Shown here: piece after piece, positions 38,030 through 44,842 of the stretch
How the letters are laid out: every line of letters begins with the position of its first letter
Position numbering within the stretch: the first letter of the stretch is position 1
DNA from: Aeromicrobium sp.
GTDB lineage: Bacteria > Actinomycetota > Actinomycetes > Propionibacteriales > Nocardioidaceae
Length of the DNA: 44,842 nt
Direction: 5' to 3'
NCBI GenBank assembly: GCA_025965175.1
Contig: JAOPXL010000004.1
Location: forward strand, 1-44,842
The notes under the pieces: generated by a model
Seen by the model: only the letters and a program-made list of their open reading frames with translations
Database searches by the model: none
What the model was told of the DNA's origin: nothing
Made by a program: the position numbers and the translations under genes

Positions 38030-38980
38030 CTACGGCGCAGCGTGGGCTGCGCCCATGCCGCGTCCTGACTCGATGGCCTGCTTGTAGAGCGTTCCGGCCC
38101 GGTACGACGAGCGGACGAGCGGTCCGGACATGACACCGGCGAAGCCGATCTCGTCGGCCTCGGTCTTGAGGTCGACGAACTCCTCGGGCTTGACCCAGCG
38201 CTCGACGGGATGGTGCCGCACCGAGGGGCGGAGGTACTGCGTGATCGTGATGAGGTCACAGCCGGCCTCGTGCAGGTCGACCAGCGCCTGGGAGACCTCC
38301 TCGCGGGTCTCGCCCATGCCGAGGATGAGATTGGACTTGGTCACCAGGCCGAAGTCCCGGGCCTGGGTGATGACGTCGAGCGACCGCTCGTAGCGGAACG
38401 CCGGGCGGATGCGCTTGAAGATCCGCGGGACGGTCTCGACATTGTGGGCCAGGACCTCGGGGCGGGACTCGAAGACCTCGGTCAGCAACTCGGGGATGCC
38501 GTTGAAATCAGGGATGAGGTTCTCGACACCCGTCCCAGGGTTGAGCTCGTGGATCTTGCGGACCGTCTCGGCGTACAGCCAGGCCCCGCCGTCGGGCAGG
38601 TCGTCGCGGGCGACACCGGTGATGGTGGCGTAGCGCAGCTCCATCTTCTGCACCGACTCGGCGACCCGACGGGGCTCGTCGCGGTCCAGCGGGTCGGGCT
38701 TGCCGGTGTCGATCTGGCAGAAGTCGCACCGACGCGTGCACTGCTCGCCCCCGATGAGGAAGGTGGCCTCGCGGTCCTCCCAGCACTCGAAGATGTTGGG
38801 GCAGCCGGCTTCCTGGCAGACGGTGTGCAGGCCCTCGCCCTTGACGAGCTTCATGAGCTCGTTGTACTCCGGTCCCATCTTCGCCCGGGTCTTGATCCAG
38901 GTGGGCTTCTTCTCGATCGGCGTCTCCGCGTTGCGGACTTCCAGACGCAGCATCTTGCGTCCCTCAGGTGCGATGGTCAC
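38030..38980 (-). CDS. lipA: Lipoyl synthase
   Basis: A 316-residue radical SAM enzyme that inserts two sulfurs into octanoyl chains bound to lipoyl domains. The auxiliary cluster cysteines C55, C60 and C66 ([12 protein letters not shown]) and the radical SAM cluster C81, C85 and C88 (CTRRCDFC) are present, and the C-terminal RSSYRAG contains the conserved serine ligand. The start is GTG at 38980; an ATG nine codons in is an alternative. It follows lipB by 9 bases. The lipoyl-bearing E2 and lpdA are encoded nearby, so the whole lipoate pathway is local. Confidence 0.96.
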   Translation of the reverse strand: MTIAPEGRKMLRLEVRNAETPIEKKPTWIKTRAKMGPEYNELMKLVKGEGLHTVCQEAGCPNIFECWEDREATFLIGGEQCTRRCDFCQIDTGKPDPLDRDEPRRVAESVQKMELRYATITGVARDDLPDGGAWLYAETVRKIHELNPGTGVENLIPDFNGIPELLTEVFESRPEVLAHNVETVPRIFKRIRPAFRYERSLDVITQARDFGLVTKSNLILGMGETREEVSQALVDLHEAGCDLITITQYLRPSVRHHPVERWVKPEEFVDLKTEADEIGFAGVMSGPLVRSSYRAGTLYKQAIESGRGMGAAHAAP

Positions 38981-38989
38981 CCGGCCAGC

Positions 38990-39715
38990 CTACGCCTGTG
39001 CCCCAGCGCTCAGACCGAGCACCGGAACGGCGGGACGATCGTCGTGGACCAGGTCGGGGGAGGGCGTGTACGGCTGCCACTCCAGCAGCTCGACGAGGTG
39101 CGAGGCCACCGCGGCGGCGGCCTCCGGCACCGTGACGTCACGGCCCAGCTCGGCACTCAACGAGGTCACGCCGGCGTCGGCGATGCCGCACGGGACGAAG
39201 CGTTCGTAGTAGGCCAGGTCGACGTCGGCATTGAGGGAGAAGCCGTGCATCGTAACTCCCCGCGACACCCGGATGCCGATCGCGCCGACCTTGCGCTCCG
39301 GACGACCGGCGGACGCTGCCAGCCAGACCCCGGAACGTCCCTGCACCCGTCCGGTGAGGACCCCCAGGTCGGCGGCCGCGCGGATGACGGCCTCCTCGAC
39401 CCGCCGAACGTAGTCGACGACCAGGACGTGCGAGGGAAGCTTGGTGATGGGATAGCCGACCAGCTGCCCCGGTCCGTGGAACGTGATCTTGCCGCCGCGG
39501 TCGACGTCGACGACGGGTGTTCCGTCGAACGGCCGCTCGTGCGGCTCGGTGCGGCGGCCCGCGGTGAACACCGGCGGGTGCTCGAGGAACAGCGCGGTGT
39601 CCGGGATCTCGTCGGCGACCCGCTGGGCGTGGATCTCGCGCTGGAGCGCCCACGCGTCCTCGTAGTCGATCGCGGCGGAGCCGTACCAGTCGTCGACGAT
39701 CTGCAGGGAGGTCAC
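38990..39715 (-). CDS. lipB: Octanoyl-[acyl-carrier-protein]:protein N-octanoyltransferase
   Basis: A 241-residue octanoyltransferase, which transfers octanoate from ACP to lipoyl-domain lysines before LipA acts. Visible: [12 protein letters not shown], the [18 protein letters not shown] signature at 73-90, the catalytic lysine K142 ([10 protein letters not shown]) and catalytic cysteine C176 (ERFVPCGI). The GTG at 39715 fits the family start; the frame continues upstream without a good site. It is the first gene of the lipB-lipA-DUF4191 run and diverges from the small gene at 39792, with a 76-base gap. Confidence 0.95.
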   Translation of the reverse strand: MTSLQIVDDWYGSAAIDYEDAWALQREIHAQRVADEIPDTALFLEHPPVFTAGRRTEPHERPFDGTPVVDVDRGGKITFHGPGQLVGYPITKLPSHVLVVDYVRRVEEAVIRAAADLGVLTGRVQGRSGVWLAASAGRPERKVGAIGIRVSRGVTMHGFSLNADVDLAYYERFVPCGIADAGVTSLSAELGRDVTVPEAAAAVASHLVELLEWQPYTPSPDLVHDDRPAVPVLGLSAGAQA

Positions 39716-39791
39716 CCGGCCAGCGTATCCCCGCGCGCCAGCCTGTGGACGAGCGGCGACGCCGGGCGCGCATCGGCGGCACAGTGGCGTC

Positions 39792-40232
39792 ATGGACTGG
39801 CTCTGGGTCGTCGTGATGGCCGTGCGCGCGGCCTCGCCTGCCGCCGACGACCGGTGGGCCGTGACCCTGGCGGGGCTCGACGAGCAGCGGGCGGTCGCGT
39901 TCGCGCGGGCCGAGCCGCGCCGGCTCGAGGGGGTGTACGCCCGGGGGAGTCGTGCGCTGTCGGCGGATGCGCGGACTATCAGCGGCTACGCCACGCGGGA
40001 CGCCCGCGTCGTCGGCGCCCGGCTGCGGATCCTGTCGTGCCGTGTCATCGACTCGTCGTCGCGGCAGGTCCGGCTCGACGTCGTCGACCGGCTGGGCCCG
40101 GCCCGCATCGCGTGGGGCGACGGCTCGACGACTCCGCTGCCCGACGACGAGCCGTCCCGGCGGGTCGTGACGCTGTCCCGCACGGATCACGGGTGGCGGA
40201 TCAGCGCGTCGGCGGCGATCCGGGCGGGGTGA
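39792..40232 (+). CDS. Hypothetical protein (146 aa)
   Basis: A 146-residue protein that I cannot assign. After a short hydrophobic start ([53 protein letters not shown]) it has alternating strands, ending [19 protein letters not shown], a pattern common in small alpha+beta (NTF2-like) actinobacterial proteins with a C-terminal W-R-I. The N-terminus may be a degraded signal or anchor. It is divergent from lipB and converges on the DinB gene with a 1-base gap. Codon use looks like its neighbours. Confidence 0.65.
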   Translation: MDWLWVVVMAVRAASPAADDRWAVTLAGLDEQRAVAFARAEPRRLEGVYARGSRALSADARTISGYATRDARVVGARLRILSCRVIDSSSRQVRLDVVDRLGPARIAWGDGSTTPLPDDEPSRRVVTLSRTDHGWRISASAAIRAG

Positions 40233-40233
40233 A

Positions 40234-40734
40234 TCAGGCCTCCGTGATCAGCTCGTGGGCGATGTCCAGGTGGCCGGCGTGGCGGGCGTACTCCTGGAGC
40301 ACGTGGAACAGGATCGCGAGCAGCGTCGGTCGCTCGTCACCGTCGGCGAACTGACCGCCGGTCGAGGAGAGCGCCGACGGGTCGTGGGTCGCGACGATCT
40401 CGCGGGTGCGGACACCACCGGCGTCAAGCGCGTCGAGCAGCTCGTCCAAGGGCCGTCGGGTCACGAACCGGCCGTCGGTGTCGCGGTCGGCCTGCGGATC
40501 GGGCACGTCCTCGCCGAGGAATCCCCACACCAGCCAGCGACGCTCCATGTGGACCAGGTGCCCGACGAGCTCGGGGACCGACCAGCCCGACGGGGCGACC
40601 CGACGTTCCAGCTGCTTCGCGGACAGGCTCGTGGCGAGCCGGCGGACCTCGGACCGGAAGTGGTCGAGGTACCCCACGATCCGGGCGACCGGGTCCGTCA
40701 CGGTGGCGTTGGGCTCCGGGAGCGGGACGCTCAT
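40234..40734 (-). CDS. DinB/DUF664-family protein (putative thiol S-transferase)
   Basis: A 166-residue four-helix protein of the DinB group: ARIVGYLDHFRSEVRRLATSLSAKQLERRVAPSGWSVPELVGHLVHMERRWLVWGFLGE, with a possible metal-binding histidine in HLVHMERRW and two more in HVLQEYARHAGHLDIAHEL. Members in actinobacteria include mycothiol-dependent S-transferases and hydrolases; activity here is inferred only. The ATG overlaps the stop of the epimerase gene as ATGA, so it is the last gene of the lpdA-E2-epimerase run. Confidence 0.85.
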   Translation of the reverse strand: MSVPLPEPNATVTDPVARIVGYLDHFRSEVRRLATSLSAKQLERRVAPSGWSVPELVGHLVHMERRWLVWGFLGEDVPDPQADRDTDGRFVTRRPLDELLDALDAGGVRTREIVATHDPSALSSTGGQFADGDERPTLLAILFHVLQEYARHAGHLDIAHELITEA

Positions 40735-41621
40735 GACAGGGCGGAGGCCAGGGCCGATCGGAGGTCGGGGGTCTCGAACTCGAAGCCGGCGTTGAGCAGC
40801 GCGACGGGGGACACCCGCAGCGAGCCCAGCAGGTCCTCCGAGATGCCACCGAGGGCCGCCTTGACCGCGAAGCGCGGGGCGGCCAGGAACGTCGGCCGGT
40901 GCACGGCCTCACCGAGGGCGTCGGTGAACTCCGCGTTGGTGACCGACTCGGGCATCGCGAAGTTGAACGGGCCGGCGGCGTCGTCGCGCTCAACCAGGAA
41001 CGTCACCCCGCGTACCCAGTCGACCAGGGAGATCAGTGACATGTACTGACGGCCGGTGCCCAGCCTGGCTCCACCGCCGAGCTTCCAGACGGGGGCCATG
41101 AGCTTGAGGACGCCGCCGCTGCCGTCCAGCACCAGGGACGTCCGGACGAAGCAGGTCCGTGCGCCGGCCTCGAGCGCGGCCGCCGCCGAATCCTCCCACT
41201 GCCGGGACACCTCGGCGAGGAAGCCGCTGCCGGTCGAGCCGGCCTCGGTGAGGATCTCCCCACCACGGTCGGTGCCGTACCAGGACATGCCCGATCCGGA
41301 GATCAACGTGGTCGGGCTGCTGGAGGCCGCGACGGCCTTGGCCAGCGTGCTGGTGGCCATGACCCGGGACTGCAGGATCTCCTGCCTGCGGGCCTTGGTG
41401 CGGGGCCACTTCGAGATCGGGGAGCCGGTCAGGTTGACCACGGCGTCCGCGCGATCGACGAGCTCCTGGTCGACCCGGCCGGCGTACGGGTCCCAGAGGG
41501 ACGCGTCCGCAGCCGGCTCGCCGGAGCGCACGAGGCGGGTGACCTCGTGGCCCTGGCGACGCAGGTGTGCCGTCAGCGCGGATCCGAGGAACCCGGAGGC
41601 CCCACCGATCACGACGTGCAT
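40731..41621 (-). CDS. TIGR01777 family oxidoreductase (NAD-dependent epimerase-like)
   Basis: A 296-residue Rossmann protein of the TIGR01777/YfcH family, the counterpart of Rv2216. Visible: [32 protein letters not shown], the NLTGSPISKWP segment, a catalytic-like SGMSWYGTDRG motif, VRTSLVLDGSGGVLKLM, and the C-terminal DUF1731 domain (FLAAPRFAVKAALGGISEDLLGSLRVSPVALLNAGFEFETPDLRSAL). Its reaction is unknown; the link to lipoate/E2 genes is conserved across actinobacteria. The start shares one base with the E2 stop (TGATG). Confidence 0.93.
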   Translation of the reverse strand: MHVVIGGASGFLGSALTAHLRRQGHEVTRLVRSGEPAADASLWDPYAGRVDQELVDRADAVVNLTGSPISKWPRTKARRQEILQSRVMATSTLAKAVAASSSPTTLISGSGMSWYGTDRGGEILTEAGSTGSGFLAEVSRQWEDSAAAALEAGARTCFVRTSLVLDGSGGVLKLMAPVWKLGGGARLGTGRQYMSLISLVDWVRGVTFLVERDDAAGPFNFAMPESVTNAEFTDALGEAVHRPTFLAAPRFAVKAALGGISEDLLGSLRVSPVALLNAGFEFETPDLRSALASALS

Positions 41622-43417
41622 CAGGAGCCGAGCTCTGCCTCGAACGAGCCGGTCTCGAGGCGCTGCTTCATGGCTGTCAGGAACCGACCTGCGTCGGCTC
41701 CGTCGACGATGCGGTGGTCGTACGTCAGCGCCAGGTAGGCCATGCTGCGCACCGAGATGCTGTCGCTGCCGTGGGCGTCCGTCACGACGACGGGACGCTT
41801 GACGACGGCGCCGACACCCAGGATCGCGACCTGCGGCTGGTTGATGATCGGCGTGTCGAACAGGGCACCGTTGCTGCCCAGGTTCGTGATCGTGAAGGTC
41901 GCGCCCGACAGCTCGTCCGGCGTGATCTTGTTGGTCCGGGTGCGCTCGGCCGCGTCGGCGATCTTGCGCGCCAGCCCGGCGATCGACAGGTCGCCGGCGT
42001 CGCGGATCGTCGGGACGATCAGCCCCCGCTCGGTGTCGACCGCGATGCCGAGGTGCTCGCCGGCCGGGTAGGTGATGGTGCCCGCGTCGAGATCCAGGGC
42101 CGAGTTGACCTTGGGGTACGACTTGAGCGCCTCGACCGCGGCCTTGGCGAAGAACGGCAGGAATGTCAGCTTGACGCCCTCGCGCTCCAGGAACGCGCCC
42201 TTGTGGAGGGCGCGGAGCCGGGCCACCTCGGTGACGTCGACCTCGTGGACCTGGGTCAGCTGCGCCGAACCCTGCAGCGACTGCACCATGCGGGTCGCGA
42301 TCGTGCGACGCAGGCGGGTGACCTTCTCGGTCTTGCCACGCAGCGGCGACGGATCGGACGACCGGTCCGGAGCCGATGCCGCGGCGGCTGCCGGGGCGGG
42401 CTCGGCGGGCTTCTCCGCGGCGGCAGCGGCGTCGAGGACGTCCTGCTTGCGGATGCGGCCCCCGACACCGGTGCCCGACAGGGCGGCCAGGTCGACGCCG
42501 TGCTGCTTGGCGAGCTTGCGGACGATCGGGGTGACGTAGGAGTCGCCGTTGCTGTCGGAGGACTCGGCGGGCGCGGGAGCCGCGGCCGGGCTGGCCTGGG
42601 TCTCGGGCTGGGCCGGCTCCGGGGTGGGCGCCTGCTTGGCGGCGGGCTCGGGCTCCGGTGTCTTCTCGGGCTCGGGCGCCGGCTCCGGGGCCTTCTCCGC
42701 CTCGGGCTCGGGTGCCTTCTCGGCGGGAGCAGCGCCCTCCGCACCGATCACCGCGAGGACGGCGCCGACCTCGACGGTCTCGTCCTCCTCTGCCCGGATC
42801 TCGAGCAGCTTGCCCGCGACGGGCGACGGGATCTCGGTGTCGACCTTGTCGGTCGAGATCTCCAGCAGCGGCTCGTCGACGGCGACGTCGTCACCGACGG
42901 CCTTGAGCCACTGGGTGACGGTGCCCTCGGTGACGCTCTCGCCGAGCGCGGGCAGGGTCACCTCGGTGCCACCGCCGGACGCCGGAGCGGTGTCGGCCTG
43001 CGGCGCTGCCGCGGTCTCGGCGACGTCGTGCTCGGCCTCGGCGCTCTGCTCGGGGGTCACCGCGCGCTCCTCGGCCTCCGCGGCCGGCTCGGGCTCGTCG
43101 CCGGAGGCGGGCTCCGCGGCCGGCTCGGGGGCGGCCTCGGCGGACTCGGCGGCGGGGGCGTCTCCGCCCGCGCTCTCACCCTCGTCACCGATGACGGCCA
43201 GCACCGCGCCGACCTCGATGGTGTCGTCCTCCTCCGCCTTGATCTCGAGCAGCACGCCCGCGACCGGGGAGGGGATCTCGGTGTCGACCTTGTCGGTCGA
43301 GATCTCCAGCAGCGGCTCGTCGACGGCGACGCTGTCACCGACCTGCTTCAACCATTGGGTGACGGTGCCCTCGGTGACGCTTTCGCCGAGTGCGGGAAGG
43401 GTGACTTCGGTAGCCAT
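41621..43417 (-). CDS. sucB: 2-oxoacid dehydrogenase E2 (dihydrolipoamide acyl/succinyltransferase) with two lipoyl domains
   Basis: A 598-residue E2 core enzyme of the pyruvate and/or 2-oxoglutarate dehydrogenase complex. Two lipoyl domains with modified lysines K43 and K191 in STDKVDTE, Ala/Pro/Glu-rich linkers (about 81-149 and 228-290), a peripheral subunit-binding domain at 294-330 ([36 protein letters not shown]) and the catalytic domain with H568 and D572 in DHRIVDG. In mycobacteria the counterpart (dlaT) serves pyruvate dehydrogenase; succinyl versus acetyl specificity cannot be read here. It is 18 bases downstream of lpdA (E3). LipB and LipA next door supply its lipoate. Confidence 0.94.
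   Translation of the reverse strand: MATEVTLPALGESVTEGTVTQWLKQVGDSVAVDEPLLEISTDKVDTEIPSPVAGVLLEIKAEEDDTIEVGAVLAVIGDEGESAGGDAPAAESAEAAPEPAAEPASGDEPEPAAEAEERAVTPEQSAEAEHDVAETAAAPQADTAPASGGGTEVTLPALGESVTEGTVTQWLKAVGDDVAVDEPLLEISTDKVDTEIPSPVAGKLLEIRAEEDETVEVGAVLAVIGAEGAAPAEKAPEPEAEKAPEPAPEPEKTPEPEPAAKQAPTPEPAQPETQASPAAAPAPAESSDSNGDSYVTPIVRKLAKQHGVDLAALSGTGVGGRIRKQDVLDAAAAAEKPAEPAPAAAAASAPDRSSDPSPLRGKTEKVTRLRRTIATRMVQSLQGSAQLTQVHEVDVTEVARLRALHKGAFLEREGVKLTFLPFFAKAAVEALKSYPKVNSALDLDAGTITYPAGEHLGIAVDTERGLIVPTIRDAGDLSIAGLARKIADAAERTRTNKITPDELSGATFTITNLGSNGALFDTPIINQPQVAILGVGAVVKRPVVVTDAHGSDSISVRSMAYLALTYDHRIVDGADAGRFLTAMKQRLETGSFEAELGS
42706..43417 (-). repeat. Internal duplication encoding the two lipoyl domains of E2
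   Basis: The DNA for lipoyl domain 1 (about 43170-43417) and domain 2 (about 42720-42970) is nearly the same over some 240 bases, including long identical runs around the [15 protein letters not shown] codons. Such repeats can recombine to lose or gain a domain. Confidence 0.8.
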
Positions 43418-43435
43418 AGTGTCCTCTAAGTCGGG

Positions 43436-44818
43436 TCAGGCGTGGGAGTGGAGGGGCTTGCCGGCGAGGGCGAGGGCAGCCTCGCCGAGCGCCTCGTTCT
43501 GGGTGGGGTGCGCGTGGATGAACTGGGCGACGTCCTCGGGATAGGCCTCCCAGTTGACCATCAGCGAAGCCTCGCCGACCTGCTCGCCGTAGCGGGCGCC
43601 GATCATGTGGACGCCGACGATCGGGCCGTCCTTCTCACGGACCAGCTTGATCGAGCCCGCCGTGCCGAGGATCTGGGACTTGCCGTTGCCGCCGAGGTTG
43701 TACTCGACGGTCTCGATGCCGTCGTCGCCGTACTTCTCCTTGGCCTGCGGCTCGGTGATGCCGACCGACGCGATCTCGGGGTCGCAGTACGTCACGCGTG
43801 GGATGCCCGAGTCGACGACCGGCTGCGGCTTGAGGCCCGCGATCTCCTCGGCCACGAAGATGCCGTGGGCGAAGCCGCGGTGCGCCAGCTGCAGGCCCGG
43901 GACCAGGTCGCCGACGGCGAAGACGCCCTCGATGTTGGTCGCGAGCCGCTCGTTGGTGGGGACCCAGCCACGGTCGACCGTGATGCCGGCCTCCTCGTAG
44001 CCCATGCCGGCGGAGTTGGGGCCGCGACCGACGGCGACGAGGACCAGGTCGGTGTCGATCGTGTCGCCGTTCTCCAGGGTCACGGTGACGCCGGAGTCGG
44101 TCTGCTTGACCGACTCGAACTTGACGCCCGTCTTGAAGTTGATCTTGCGCTTGCGGAACGCCCGCTCGAGCTGCTTGGACAGCGAGGGGTCCTCCAACGG
44201 GACCAGCGACGGCAGGCCCTCGATGATCGTGACGTCGGCACCGAACGACTTCCAGACGCTCGCGAACTCCACGCCGATGACCGAGCCGCCGATGATGACG
44301 ACCTTGTCGGGCACCTCGCTCATCGTGAGCGCCTCGGAGCTCGTGATGACCCGTCCGCCGATCTCCAGGCCCAGCGTGCGGGACACCGAGCCGGTGGCCA
44401 GGACCACGTTGGTGCCGGTGTAGCGCTCGCCGTTGACCTCTACGGTCTTGGTGTCGACGAGCCTGCCCTCGCCCTCGACGACCGTGATGCCGCCGGACTT
44501 GATGAGTCCCTGCAGCCCCTTGTAGAGGCGGTCGACGACGCCGTCCTTGTAGGAGTTGACGGCCGTCATGTCGATGCCCTCGAGGGTCGACTTGATCCCG
44601 AAGTGCGCGCTCTCGCGGGTACTGTCAGCGACCTCCGCGGAGTGCAGCAGCGCCTTGGTCGGAATGCAGCCGGTGTGCAGGCACGTGCCGCCCAGCTTGC
44701 CCTTCTCGATCAGGGCGACTGACTTGCCCAGCTGCACGGCGCGGAGCGCGCAGGCGTACCCGCCACTGCCGCCGCCGAGAATCACGATGTCGAAGTTGTT
44801 GCCGGCGACGTCCGCCAC
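43436..44818 (-). CDS. lpdA: Dihydrolipoyl dehydrogenase (E3)
   Basis: A 460-residue flavoprotein disulfide oxidoreductase that reoxidises the lipoyl groups of E2 and makes NADH. Visible: FAD site VILGGGSGGYACALRA, redox-active C46 and C51 in GGTCLHTGCIPTK, NAD site VIIGGSVIGVEFASVW, the second FAD motif TNIEGVFAVGDL and the dimer-interface His435/His437 and E442 in HAHPTQNEALGE. Length is normal. The GTG at 44818 has an AGGA site four bases upstream. It is the first gene in the window of the minus-strand run lpdA, E2, epimerase, DinB. Confidence 0.96.
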   Translation of the reverse strand: MADVAGNNFDIVILGGGSGGYACALRAVQLGKSVALIEKGKLGGTCLHTGCIPTKALLHSAEVADSTRESAHFGIKSTLEGIDMTAVNSYKDGVVDRLYKGLQGLIKSGGITVVEGEGRLVDTKTVEVNGERYTGTNVVLATGSVSRTLGLEIGGRVITSSEALTMSEVPDKVVIIGGSVIGVEFASVWKSFGADVTIIEGLPSLVPLEDPSLSKQLERAFRKRKINFKTGVKFESVKQTDSGVTVTLENGDTIDTDLVLVAVGRGPNSAGMGYEEAGITVDRGWVPTNERLATNIEGVFAVGDLVPGLQLAHRGFAHGIFVAEEIAGLKPQPVVDSGIPRVTYCDPEIASVGITEPQAKEKYGDDGIETVEYNLGGNGKSQILGTAGSIKLVREKDGPIVGVHMIGARYGEQVGEASLMVNWEAYPEDVAQFIHAHPTQNEALGEAALALAGKPLHSHA

Positions 44819-44842
44819 GGTGTCCTCCCAGAGAAGATGTGC

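Noticed and set aside
42706-43417. Assembly duplication in the E2 gene
   Set aside because: The copies encode two lipoyl domains with different flanking linkers and sequence differences, as expected for this enzyme family.
41567-43429. 620-codon plus-strand frame opposite the E2 gene
   Set aside because: Low-complexity Gly/Leu/Arg shadow of the Ala/Pro/Glu-rich E2 coding strand.
1-44842. CRISPR array, tRNA or rRNA genes
   Set aside because: No regularly spaced repeats beyond the four-copy element at 37165-37289, and no cloverleaf or rRNA motifs in the few gaps that exceed 150 bases.

Overview
The window is GC-rich, gene-dense actinobacterial chromosome. It encodes a WhiB protein, which is restricted to Actinobacteria, an E2 with two lipoyl domains, and a right-hand block in the same order as M. 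tuberculosis Rv2215-Rv2220 (dlaT, TIGR01777 epimerase, lipB, lipA, DUF4191, RDD, glnA1). The flavour is Nocardioidaceae, perhaps Aeromicrobium; that genus guess is inference. I see no rRNA, tRNA, CRISPR array, integrase or transposase.

Layout. (1) 1-1300: the 3' end of glnE. (2) 1320-7534, minus strand: a compact lipid-modification cluster of ferredoxin-type reductase, fatty acid desaturase, 71-aa unknown, FAD oxidoreductase, DUF1365, cyclopropane-type methyltransferase and WhiB. It faces a FabR/DesT-like TetR gene (7675-8307) across a good palindromic operator that sits at the start site of the reductase promoter. (3) 8315-18676: mixed single genes (SRPBCC, epimerase, GNAT, STAS, two DUF1801 proteins, secreted hydrolase, DUF427 with a GH15 glycosidase, MFS exporter, small Zn-ribbon protein, SnoaL). 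(4) 18802-26199, minus strand: two-component system, DUF347 membrane protein, PAP2, DedA, DUF2231, 5'-3' exonuclease and prfC. (5) 26291-29053, plus strand: an envelope glycosylation operon (GT-C, polyprenol-phosphate mannose synthase-like GT2, GtrA). (6) 29425-34854: a LuxR regulator, a zinc alcohol/formaldehyde dehydrogenase with a DJ-1 protein, two decaying pseudogenes and a DUF2254 membrane protein. (7) 35192-44818: glnA, RDD, DUF4191, lipA, lipB, small genes, the TIGR01777 epimerase, E2 and lpdA.

The most interesting signals are regulatory. A palindrome of the form ATCGGCA-N4-TGCC-N-AT lies exactly 22 nt upstream of the -10 candidates of both the dehydrogenase operon and the DUF2254 gene, next to a LuxR-family gene. 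A direct repeat CAGGTTC-N4-CAGGTTC lies exactly 19 nt before the start codons of both the DUF347 gene and the glycosylation operon, on either side of the OmpR-type two-component genes. The TetR operator-promoter arrangement ties unsaturated fatty acid synthesis to a downstream methylation/oxidation module and a WhiB sensor.

glnE and glnA keep the convergent orientation seen in mycobacteria, but about 34 kb of other genes lies between them. The lipB-lipA genes make and attach lipoate used by the E2 (two lipoyl domains) and regenerated by lpdA, so the right end is a functional lipoate/2-oxoacid dehydrogenase block. All functional calls come from reading the translated sequence; no database search was run.
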